Origin: Albula goreensis
Lineage: Eukaryota; Chordata; Actinopteri; Albuliformes; Albulidae
Assembly: GCA_022829145.1 (NCBI GenBank)
Contig: CM040755.1
Location: 24,357,063 to 24,421,062 of the forward strand
DNA length: 64,000 nt
Reading direction: 5' to 3'
The notes below the pieces were generated by a model. It did not search any database. It was not told the origin of the DNA and saw only the letters and a list, made by a program, of their open reading frames with translations. Below, piece after piece: positions 1-12,100 of the stretch; position 1 is the stretch's first letter, and each line of letters starts with the position of its first letter. The translations under genes were made by a program, and so were the position numbers.

Positions 1-3000
1 TTGATGCTGAGATGGGAGTGAACTAAAACGAAACAATTCCTTGAAGCGTGCGTGTTTCATTGATTGGATAATCACAAGCAAGACAATTAGTAGTTATTGT
101 TTGCATAGCTAAAATGACTCATTTTTAAATGTATGGTCTCAGATCAACACCAAAAGCAGTTCTCAACATTCCATGTGTCACATATACATTAATATATATG
201 AATATAACACAATTTCCCTAAGCATCTGTACCAGATTGCAAAAAAAGCTTTCGATTTATTAACTGTACTAAAGGCAATAGGACATTATGCACTGCAAAAT
301 CAGAGCTGCCACAAGGCATCTTATCAAGCTCCTTTGTCCACCAATTTCAAAAACATTCACAAATCAAAAGATAAAAAAAAACTTACTTTTGTCAAGGGAG
401 GACAATGATCCTCTTCACTCCTAAGACTTAATACAAATGATCTCTGTCACTGCCCTGAAATGTAGAACCAAGAGCCCGGTGCCCTTAAGCCTCCACTATT
501 ATGCCAATTTGCATATGGTCAATGATTTATGAACAGTGCATGGTGGGACTGGTAAATCTCTTGTGCGTAAACAAATAGCTGTCTCTGTGGAGGTACAGGG
601 CTGGAAAAAGTTTTGTAAGTCAGAGCAAATAAAGCCAATATCCTGACTTATCATGACATCACAATGAAACATCACAACTGATACAGTTTGTTTTTGTTTA
701 GTGTAGTGACGTAAAGTATTCCAATAAGACACACAGAAGTTATATTTTAATTCTTTGTTCTTCTGTTGGGTTGGCACTCCAATGGAAACAGGAAAATCTA
801 TATGTATGGATCTGGGAAGCAATGGAAAAGAAGTGGTTGGTTGGTAACCTTACCTTCATAAACATCCACTAGCATGATATTGCTAATGGTAAAAGATAGG
901 TATTAAAGAATTACAAAGACAAAAACAAATCAAAAGAAAGGTGAACTATTATGAGCTGATACTGCAATGAAGTTTCAGAGGTTGTTTTGTCAGCATGAAG
1001 TTATGGCACCCCTAGGCATATAATATCATGGATAACCCTGTTAAGTCTGTCCACATTAACAGAGCTTTATTTCCTGTAAATGGCAAATGTCATCTCTGTA
1101 AAGAATCCAGTACTACCTGTGTCTGTGTTAATTAAACCATTGCTAAATAATAATTCTACAACATTGTCATTCTATCATTTCAATCCTATACAAGTAGCCT
1201 CCTTTCCTTAATTGATAGGGGAAAGCAGAGGTACTTGTTATCACATGCCAGAGACATAAAGAGAGAGTGGATTAGTTGAGCTATCAGAAATAAAATGGGC
1301 TAAGCAAATGGTATAAATCAATCAAGCATGGTATCCACACTGCTGTATCATGTTGGTGTGCTCATCTGTCACTATCGTGTTGTGCACCCTTCATAATATA
1401 TGTTTTACATTTCTGTCATCAATACTTCATTTATAAAATATTAAGACACACAGTAATGTGGGAATGAACAAATAAGTAATGGCAGAGGATCAGCTGACAA
1501 TAATTTATTTAATTGTCATGTAATGTATTAGAATTGCAGTACAAAGTGATATTACAATAGGAATATTTTGCCACACGATTTACAGTCTGTGATTCAATGC
1601 TTTAACAGAAATATGCTGACTGATACTTTGCAAGTCTCTTTGGTAAAAGTTAACAATTATACAACTGGTGTACCTGTTATCTCAATAAGCTCTAAAATGT
1701 GAAAAATGTGAGGGTTATCCAGTTAGCCTTTTTCAGAATTATGGAACAGTAATATGTTCGTATTTGGCAGAAATGTATTATTATTTAAAAAAGTGTTTGC
1801 TTCTGGCTGCTTATGATTTATGAAAAGAAATGAGAATACAATTATCTCCTAACATGGTATAATGTAAAACGTTTTCATCTCATACAAGAAATTAACTATA
1901 ACATAGTGATAAATTAAATTAGATATGCAGAAAGTTAAATATTTGAAAAATTATATACTCCAAAAGGAAGTATCTGGCATACTGAAGAAAATCTGATTAA
2001 TTTTGCTCTTTAATCAGACTATGAACATCTTATATTATCTTAATTACTTTTAATATAGTAACTGATATATTTAGACCTTGCATTTAAAATGATAAAATAT
2101 TCTGGTATATTGCTAGCATTTTAATATGAAAGATGCAAAAATCAATAATTAAATAACTGCACATATGCTCAGAGGGAAAAGGGTTTCAGACAAAACAACA
2201 GTAATGCGTTAGCAGAGATATCATGGAAACAATCAGTATCAAAGTAATATAAACTGTAAAACAATCAGATAGCACAGTTAATTGGATGCTGTTTATTATG
2301 CTACTCACTTTTCAAACAGGTTGATAATAAGCTTTGAAGACTGCAACTGCCTAAACAGTTAAATGTTTGCTTCTATATACAACCAGGTAAAAAGCACAAC
2401 CACTATACCCCTGCAAGCCCACTCAGACCCGTTAGCACCATCTATCTGACACTTTTAGCACACTGATTGCATCATACAAATGTGTGGTTAGCAATGTGGA
2501 CTCCATTCTCTCTGTCAGAAGTATAGCACTTGTTACAATATATTTCATTGCTTATGTTGACCTGGAGGGGCTGATTTAATAAAGGTGCCCATTCATGATC
2601 CAGCAATGGGTACCATACATGGATGTTCAAACCCCAACCACTGCGATTATGACTAAGGCAAGGGGTACTCATTTGATGAGGTAACAATAGGCTAGGCCAG
2701 GGAAGAGTAAGAATGTATGTCTCGCTAGCGGCCTCTATGGGCCAGACAGGCACCTGCAAGTTTGGTGATCTAATCATTCTTTGACCAATTTGCTTGTATT
2801 TGTATTGAAACAACCATGAATAACTGTCATCCATGTTGGTCTCCATTTTTGTGTATTTTGTTTCAAAATATAAAAAAATTATAAATATGAATAACAGCTT
2901 TATAAAAGGAGAAATGATTTCTTCAGTTAAACCGTTTTAACCAATAGCATTTTGTTTCAAAAACAGCCAAATGCTGCTGCGTACACATATGCCAAAATGT

Positions 3001-3070
3001 TTTTATACAAAAGCAATGCCATGTTTGCGATACCAAAAATTACAAACATATAATTCATTTTGCATAGATA
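1..3070. other. AT-rich flank, no gene recognised
   Basis: The stretch is AT-rich, with many short A/T runs, and has only short open frames on both strands. The longest (minus strand, 2472-2846) matches no family I recognise and has no convincing splice sites or coding bias. The sequence has no counterpart in the second duplication unit: homology between the units begins sharply at 3071. It therefore probably represents the original 3' flank of the ancestral GPCR gene and should contain the 3' UTR and poly(A) site of GPCR copy A. A minus-strand ATTAAA lies near 2574-2579, but nothing shows it is used. Confidence 0.5.
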
Positions 3071-3128
3071 GATGAAGGGGCCTTTGCTTACTGGTTTCCA
3101 TGGCTACTGCTATTTGGGGGTCTCCTGT

Positions 3129-6100
3129 TTACATGTCTGTGCTCCTCGTGACCTGAGAGTCATTCCCTGGGGTCTGGCTGGCCCTCCATTTGGAGACGTA
3201 AATCCACAGGGAGATAAAAAAACCTGGGAAGGTGGAGAGAGACAGTGGAAAAGAGTGACAGTGAGCAGCACTTCCATCTGTTTTCATAGGGTCAGATTTT
3301 CAGGTTTTGATGTTGAGATGTGTCAGAAATACCATGTAGTTTGTTTTCCTAGAAACAGGCTTCATAATACTCTCAACAACCACTACCATACATCAATACA
3401 ACAAAGCCTCACCTCTTAATTTAGTTATGACAGTTATAAAATGTCTGACCCAGCAGAGAATATTGATTATTGAAAGTGTGGTATGTAACATTGAAAAGTT
3501 CTTGATAGCTCTGTGGATCAAGTTTGATCCAAACAAATAGTTGGACAAGTTTTATAAAATTGTGACTTGATATTTTTTTAACATGGTTCTTTTTTGCCGC
3601 CACAGTTTGTGTCCCCTGTTGGTTCGGTCACTGGCTTGTGACCGATCCAATAGGGGGTCAAGCGAGTCACTGGCTTGTGCTTTTGAGCTAAGGGCACAGG
3701 ACTTTGAAATTGGGAGGGGGAGTGTTCAGACCTGGATCCAGAATGGTCAGATCTTAAGAGTATCAAGACATTCTTTTGCACTTTCTATTGCTGTGATTGC
3801 CACACTAGTGGCTCAGAAGATTAATGGTTGGTCAGACAGTGAGCAGGCAAGCAGCAGAATGGTGGCATATGTGCATGTGAGACGCACGACTGCATGTTAC
3901 CATAACTCTCACGCACACTGTATTACTGTAGCTCTCACATGCACACTGTGTTACTATACCTCTTACATGCACACTCACACTGTATTACTGTGTTACTGTT
4001 CTCGCGCATGCATGCACACTGTGTTACTATAGCTCTCACATGTACACTGTGTTACTGTAGCGAGAGAGTGTGCATATGCATGTGAGAGCTACAGTAACAC
4101 AATGTACATGTGAGAGCTACAGTACACTGTGTTATCATACACAGTCTCATGTGATGCACAATGTGTTACTGTAGGTTCTCACATGCACACTGTGTTACCA
4201 TAGATCTTAGGTGCACACTGTGTTAATATAGCTCTCGCATTCACACTGTGTTACTGTAGCTCTCACATGTACACTGTGTTACTGTAGCTACAGTAACACA
4301 TGTACACTGTGTTACTGTAGCTACAGTAACACATGTACACTGTGTTACTATAGCTCTCACATGTACACTGTGTTACTATAGCTCTCACATGTACACTGTG
4401 TTACTGTAGCTCTCACATGTACACTGTGTTACTGTAGCTCTCACATGTACACTGTGTTACTGTAGCTCTCACATGTACACTGTGTTACTATAGCTCTCAC
4501 ATGTACACTGTGTTACTGTAGCTCTCACGTGCACACTGTGTTACTGTAGCTCTCACATGTACACTGTGTTACTGTAGCTCTCACGTGCACACTGTGTTAC
4601 TGTAGCTCTCATATGTACACTGTATTACTGTAGCTCTCACATGTACACTGTGTTACTGTAGCTCTCACATGAACACTGTGTTACTGTAGCTCTCATATGC
4701 ACACTGTGTTACTATAGCTCTCACATGTACACTGTGTTACTGTAGCTCTCACGTGCACACTGTGTGACTGTAGCTCTCACATGCACACTGTGTTACTGTA
4801 GCTCTCACATGTACACTGTGTTACTGTAGCTCTCACATGTACACTGTGTTACTGTAGCTCTCACATGTACACTGTGTTACTGTAGCTCTCACATGTACAC
4901 TGTGTGACTGTAGCTCTCACATGCACACTGTGTTACTATACCTCTCACATGTACACTGTGTTACTGTAGCTCTCACATGTACACTGTGTTACTATAGCTC
5001 TCATATGTACACTGTGTTACTGTAGCTCTCACATGCACACTGTGTTACTGTAGCTCTCACATGCACACTGTGTTACTGTAGCTCTCACATGTACACTGTG
5101 TTACTATAGCTCTCACATTTACACTGTGTTACTGTAGCTCTCACATGTACACTGTGTTACTGTAGCTCTCATATGCACACTGTGTTACTGTAGCTCTCAC
5201 ATGTACACTGTGTTACTGTAGCTCTCATGTGCAGACTGTGTTACTGTAGCTCTCACATGTACACTGTGTTACTGTAGCTCTCATATGCACACTGTGTTAC
5301 TATAGCTCTCATATGTACACTGTGTTACTGTAGCTCTCACATGCACACTGTGTTACTGTAGCTCTCATATGCACACTGTGTTACTATAGCTCTCACATGT
5401 ACACTGTGTTACTATAGCTCTCACATGTACACTGTGTTACTGTAGCTCTCACATGTACACTGTGTTACTGTAGCTCTCACATGCACACTGTGTTACTGTA
5501 GCTCTCATATGCACACTGTGTTACTATAGCTCTCACATGCACACTGTATTACTGTAGCTCTCACATGTGCACTGTGTTACTGTAGCTCTCACATGTACAC
5601 TGTGTTACTGTAGCTCTCATATGTACACTGTGTTACTGTAGCTCTCACGTGCTCACTGTGTTACTATACCTCTTACATGCACACTGACCTTGCAGAGAAT
5701 TGAGAATGCAGAACAGGTAGAGGGCAGGTGTGGGCAGGTGTCCAAAAGAGAAGAAGACCAAACCCCAGGTGATGCCGAGCAGACAGGTGATACCAAGTAT
5801 TGTGCAGATGTCTTTCCGGGCTTGGCTTTTCCTGTCAGAGGCCTGGTCATTCCTTAGGGATGTTATCACTTTGCATGTCATCCCGAGAATAATAAAGTTG
5901 AAGAACCACACCAGACCAAAGAAACACATGTTGAATATCTTCACTTCTTCACTCTTCGGATAACACCTAGGCCAGAGGGAAAATGGAAAAAAACCAAGTA
6001 TCACTGGAAGACTTGTACTGATGTATACAGCAAAACAGACTCTTACACATTCAGATACACACTCACACATAAATGTGCACATTCACATACATACTGTACA

Positions 6101-9100
6101 TACCAATATACATATCCAGGGCCAGCATTCACCCCAGTATGTCAAAATGTGACTACATTATACAAGCTGTCATCATACACCAGTATGTGCCATAGGTAAG
6201 GGCTTAGGTTTTCTGTAACTAGACCTGCAGTTCAGTCCTCCAACAGCAAGATATCCTCTGCACCTTTTGAGAAACTTTTAGCCATCAACCATCTGTTTGT
6301 TCACTGACACATGTCAGTTACTCACTTTATTTGTTTCTAATTATGGTAATGATGAGTGGATGCAAATAGTTCATATATTTATAATATTCTGTAGTAATAT
6401 GGATAATTCATGATATAAATAGTTTTTACTGAAAAATAAAGATTGCATCTTTGCAAACATTTTTCTGACATTTTGAGCATCTGAAGACACTCTGCCTGCT
6501 GTTAGGTGTGAATTCAATTTGTTAAAAAATTTGAATTAACATTATCAGTTGAGACAAAGCACTGAAATGCTAAGCAAAGCTTTATCACCTGTACAAAAAG
6601 CAAACCTGGTTGATGTTTGTGAATTTTTTTTACACTTTTGTCTGAATCACATAGTGTTACACTGCAAATACTCAACACAGGTGGCATTACACTTTGCCGC
6701 TGGCTCCTCGCAATAAAGGGAAAAATTTGAATATAGCTGTTCAAACATAGCTGTGAATATAGCATTGCCACTATTTTCCAGGGCTGTCCACAGAAGCACT
6801 GATGTCCAACAGTGAGGTCATCTGTGGCTTGCTCGTTTGCATCCTCTACCTGCCCCTTTTTTATTGCCCAAAAGGACAGATGACCCCAGCAGGTGCAGAT
6901 GAAGAAATGGAACAGACACTCAGGGCTCTGCGTCTGCCCCTGAGTGACTTTTACAGACTCACCTCACACTCAGCCCTTACTTTCATTCCAGCTTTTGTCT
7001 TTTTCAACTCCTGGCTTAAGAGTACCAGAAAACCTCATCTAAAGGCTGCTTGTCACACAACCTTGTAAAGTTTTTCTCTATCGAGTTGAACATCCACAGC
7101 CCTAATGAGTTCAGTAATGAAAGTGGGAGTGTCAGCTGTCACCACCTGCTAGGTGATCGGTGTAGAATACCTGATCACTCTATGTTGGTGTAAACCTTCC
7201 AAGCAGGTGGGGGCTCAGCTGCTGATAATAAGGTCTCAGATAATGCTCAACAATGCTCTCCTCACCTCTTTTCTTCCAGTGAGTGTCAAATTGTGCTTAC
7301 TGAAATTGTGAAATTTATCACAATTTTAGATATAAATTCCTTAAAATGTCTGCAGAATGTCCTGACTTGTTTTCTATGTCTGATGAATGTAGACTTCTGT
7401 ACCTGTTTACAAACAAAGTGTTTCACCTCGGTCAATTTGTGTTAAATGCTTACCAATAGTGTAAGAGGGCATTTTATGTTTGATGTGTCCCTCGTTAAGA
7501 GACTCTGCTAAAAGCTGAAATGAAATAGCTGCATGTGCCTTTTTCTTTGTGTTTTTGGATAAATATAATGGTGACATTTAGCCGTTGTATTTCTGTGCTC
7601 ATACTGTTGTATTTCTGTGCTCATTTGAGTTTGTAGGAAGTCAGATACAAAAGTAGTTGCAGAAGAAGTGTGAATCAGACAGGCTTCTGTAAGGGATTGT
7701 GTGGATGAGAGATGGTGGGTGGGTCTTACATTTCTGTAGTGGTGGTGCTGTTGGCGGTGGTGCTAAGGGTCACTTTCTGGTAAATGTCTTTGTCAGTGAT
7801 GGCGATGACAATCACAACAACAGCAGGGAGCCCTGAAAAAAACTGTGGCAATGAGCTGACAACAACCACACTTACAACACTCTCCTCCGTTTAGACCAGC
7901 ACCCGGTGTGGTAACTCAGTGTTGTATTTCCTGCAGAATAATAATGGTTTATTAACATGGTATGTCCACCAGGAGGCAGCATTTCTCCATATTCAATATT
8001 TGTCCACATACTGTGTAACGGTGGTGGGTGGAACTGGTCTCATGAATCCCGGGGGTGAAGCTGAGTTGGAAAACAACAAATGAAGAGAGAGGTGACAGTT
8101 GCTGTTGTTGTTGATAAGGCCAGACCTGACAAAAAGTGTAATATTGCTGAATGGTTGTATGTGCCTTATTATTGGATTAAATAACATTCTGTCAGTAATT
8201 CAGTGCTGATGGGTCAACTGGTGACAACTTAGCCATTAACTGTTAAGAAAATATGAAGGCTGCTCTGACTACTATGCTAATGATGCATTATCACTAACTT
8301 ACATGGTATTCACTGTGTGTTAACCAGTAACAGTGGAAGCCTCATGGTGAACACAAAAATTGAATTGGTATCAACCCAACTGAACATTGGGGCTCCATTG
8401 CAACTGATAAAGTGCCTCTGCTGTTCAGTATTACAATGACAGTAGTGGGAAAAGGGACCGTTCAATGGAATGTTCACGTTCCTGTGCGTGACAGGAAGTT
8501 TCAGTGTCTTGGAATGTCTCAGTATTTTGCTCAAATAAAAGAGAAAAAGAAAGAGGGATCAACCATCTTGTGAAGTGAGCATCTACATGCCCACTAATCA
8601 GGGTGTTCATTTGCGGCATTGCAGGGATAATGACTGAAGCTACACCCATGACCACAACGCCATTTAATAGGGGCACATTTATGGCACAGACAAACAGGAT
8701 CCACAAGGCCCACAGAACCCAGAATGAGCAAGTCTATCCTGGTAATCAATACCAGAGGACTCACCCCAGCCAACCAGGCCCAGTTTGACCAGGTATCTCT
8801 TGATGTAGATGTTGAAGACGCGGACCAGCATCATGTACAGGTGGAAGCCCTCGATGGCCATCCAGGTGAAGGTGGCGAGGAGGGAGCAGTGGAGCAGGAC
8901 GGCCAGGTAAACACAGGGGCCTGTGTTCGGCAGCGAAGCCACTGGCTCACTGGCCAGGAAGTGTATGTTCAGCATTATCAGAGCCATGACCAAGTTCATG
9001 TGCACTTTCAGAGTGACATCTGCCACCTTTTTCCTGAGGAAGAGAGGATGAAGCAGAGAGGAGAGCAATAAAAACAGGGAAATGAATAAAGAGAAACAAA

Positions 9101-12100
9101 GAAAGAGCCAGAGAAGGGGGTCATGAGGGAGAAGAGGGGGTGAGACAGCTTTTAATTTTCAGAAATTCAAAGAAACCCTCACAACACAAACAGTGGTATT
9201 GATTGTTATTATGCATTAAATTGTGGTAAATATATGTATGAGAGGGTTTAGTATACATTGCAATGAAATATATGAATGACCCTCAATTCTGAATAATTAT
9301 CTACTTTCTGATATGCTGACAACAAAACATAGAATCAGACTCAATGCGCATTTCCTCATTGCTTCATATGTGGCTTCAGCTGGTGTCTCTGCACCCTGAC
9401 ATGGTTTATGATATCATGACCACCATCTTGCTGCATATTTCTCCAACTTCACAGCACATCCCTCTATGGGAGGGAAACACTGATAAAGATTCAGGACTTT
9501 TCTGCTATCTGGCACAATTTTTGACATCTGTGTTATCTTCATACTAACACAGAACACCCTTCCACTCTCCTGTTCAGACATATACAAGTCTAAGAAAACA
9601 CCATTAAAGCAACATTATCCATCATTACAGAGAGTCCAAACTGGCTTCCTGTGGGAGAAATGTAACATTTTATTATGATCTGGCTGAAAATCTACTCTTT
9701 CTAGGTGACACTATTGTTATGCCCAGCTGTTATACCTTGCTGTTATGCCAGCTGGTCATAACAGCAAGAAAGTACATATCTCTGTGAGGTGTCTTAGTTT
9801 TTTCTGTACTTTGTCATTTCTAATAGTCTATAACACTCCTGCAGTAGCATAGCTACCAGAAGGGAAACTTTGATGATGCCCTGTGCCAGCCTGGGCACTA
9901 GTCGGACAGGGGAAAGGCTGTTCTTGTTTTGAACGCCAGTTGCACCTGAGGCCAGCCTGCTGGAGAGAGAGAGACGCTTTCCCACTTTTCCTTCTACGCT
10001 TCAAGAAAACGTCTCTTTTTTACCAAACTGAATGAGTAACTAACAACATGGAGCTCTTCATTTGAGCGGGCGCCCTCTAAGTCAAAGCAAAATCATACAC
10101 CCCTAGACAACGAAATGCTTATAACACTGTTTTCAGCATGACAGGACTCCCTGCCATAGTCTGTATTGGCTATGAGACGCCTCTGCATTGGTGGACATGT
10201 CGCCACATCGATCTCAACCACTGCTGCGTTTTTCATCATACACCAGAAGCATCTGAAAAAAATGTTTAGGATCTATATTCTGTCATCTCCAGCTATTCTT
10301 ACCTATAGCCAATAAATAAGAACACAGTGACAACCAGGAAGAAGAGCGAGATACTGCAGCCAATCAGGGTGATGTAGGTCAAGACGATCGAATCCTTCTC
10401 TGAAATTGTGCGATTCACCTGAGCAAGGACACAGATGGTATTGGTTTAGCACATGACGTAAGAGAAAACAGTATCACCCCAGGCAGTTGAGCTGTCAACA
10501 CACCTTAGTCAGCATGTGATACTGGCAGATAAACATGGAATTTTAATATACAAAATGGGTATGTAAAAGATTCCATGAGGGAGGAAAATGCTCAACCTGG
10601 AACGGTGAGTACAAAATGGACATACATATTAAATCTGCGAGGGAGGAACAGTCCACCTGTAACTGTCAGGACTGGTCACTGATTCAACAGAATACATTTT
10701 CAGACAGCAGTAAATGTGTTTACAGGGAGCTTATTGTTAAGTGGTGAGTAGTATGTCACAAGAGTGCCCCCTAAACATTACACATGCCCCCCTTTTATTT
10801 TTCAACTGTACTTCCAGATAATGATACTGTTTGATATAATTGGTTCCCCTAAAACAAATGCTGACCCCTGCTGGGTCATCACATTTGACATGTCCTAGAA
10901 CCCCCACTGCCTCTAGACCTGTTTCTACAAATCCCTTGTGTAATATGTGATGTGGTGTGAGACCCGAAAAGGGTGAGGGGGAAACAGCATGGTGTGTGAC
11001 AGCTTTCTGTCGGGTGTGCTTACCAACAGCACAGAGAAGTATGTCAGGTGATCACAGGAACAGATAACCTGCCTCTCTTCCCGTTTCCACTCCGTATTGC
11101 AGCCATCCTTGTGAAAGTCTGAGAACAGATTTTAAAAAAAGATTTATTTTTTTTTTTAAATTTTACAAAAGGATATCACATATTTACTATGGAATATATT
11201 ATTCAATTCAATATTCAGAACATTCTAGATTGCATTCTGTCTAGAAGACAAAGTATTTTGCTAAAACATATATTTTAAAGAAATGTAAAGATAATTATTT
11301 TTGGGTTGGGTAAAGCATAATTTTATGTATTGTAAAACTAATTACAGAAAGCAAATCATGTTTAGTCAGTTATTTATGAAACTTACCATTGGTGGAGAAA
11401 TTAAAGAAGTGACATTCTGGTTCTTTCTTATCCTTCTATGAACAAGATAAATAGTCTTAAGCACATAGAAATAAAATTATGAAATAAAATTTATTTTTTT
11501 AAAAACATGTATTGAAAATCATGAAAATTTTTGATTGACACAACTGGCAGTCAAAAGTAATGACAATTTCATGCTGATTGGATTTATTCAGATGTTGATC
11601 TCCAAGTAGATAAAGACTGAAAAAATATGTTTGTTCCATTGGTGAAAGGATTTTAACTTGTTGCTTCTTTATGAATGTTCATGATAGGGCATAGCTGAAG
11701 ACAGTCAATCACAACCAGATGAAGAACTATGAAGGACAGAATAAATTACAATGTATCTTGTTGAATCTTATGACTGGCCTAGTGGGGGAAGACAGCACTA
11801 CCTGTTCCTCCACCAAGTTAAAGGTGATTTTAATCGGATCGGCAAGACCTTTGACATTTTTGCGACCGATGCTTACTCCCACCATTTTTCCATGAAGCAA
11901 GGACTTGTTCTGCAATTAAGTGAAAACAAAATCAAAAAACAAGACCAACCCCAAATCACATGCATACATGCACTCACATATACAAAAAGTGAGACCCACC
12001 ATAAAATTTTCAGGGGCAGTCATCAAGCAGAAGACGATGGTCCTGTTTTCTTTGGAAGATATTTGGAGAGGTAGAGTTTTGGGCAGGTTAACCTCAACAA

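Noticed and set aside
2472..2846. Minus-strand open frame of 124 codons
   Set aside because: No recognisable domain, no splice sites that fit a chain, composition like the surrounding AT-rich DNA, and no copy in unit B.
3890..5685. Regular 28-bp repeats resembling a CRISPR array
   Set aside because: There are no unique spacers between units, the repeats are directly adjacent, and the genome is that of a vertebrate. It is a minisatellite.
5645..5688. Read-through C-terminus QCACKRYSNTVST after the TM5-7 exon as the normal receptor end
   Set aside because: A proper last exon with acceptor (CCCAG) in the right phase exists at 3223-3129 and completes TM7. The read-through could only be an intron-retained isoform.
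8431..8706. Minus-strand hydrophobic frame just after the TM2-4 exon that could be taken as TM4
   Set aside because: It lacks a fitting acceptor and phase. The true TM4-5 exon is 7832-7730, which joins in phase on both sides and reads LPAVVVIVIAITDKDIYQ.
8724..9071. Plus-strand open frame of 115 codons, also at 27275-27622
   Set aside because: Antisense shadow of the TM2-TM4 exon of the GPCR. The minus-strand reading has clear 7TM features and splice sites.
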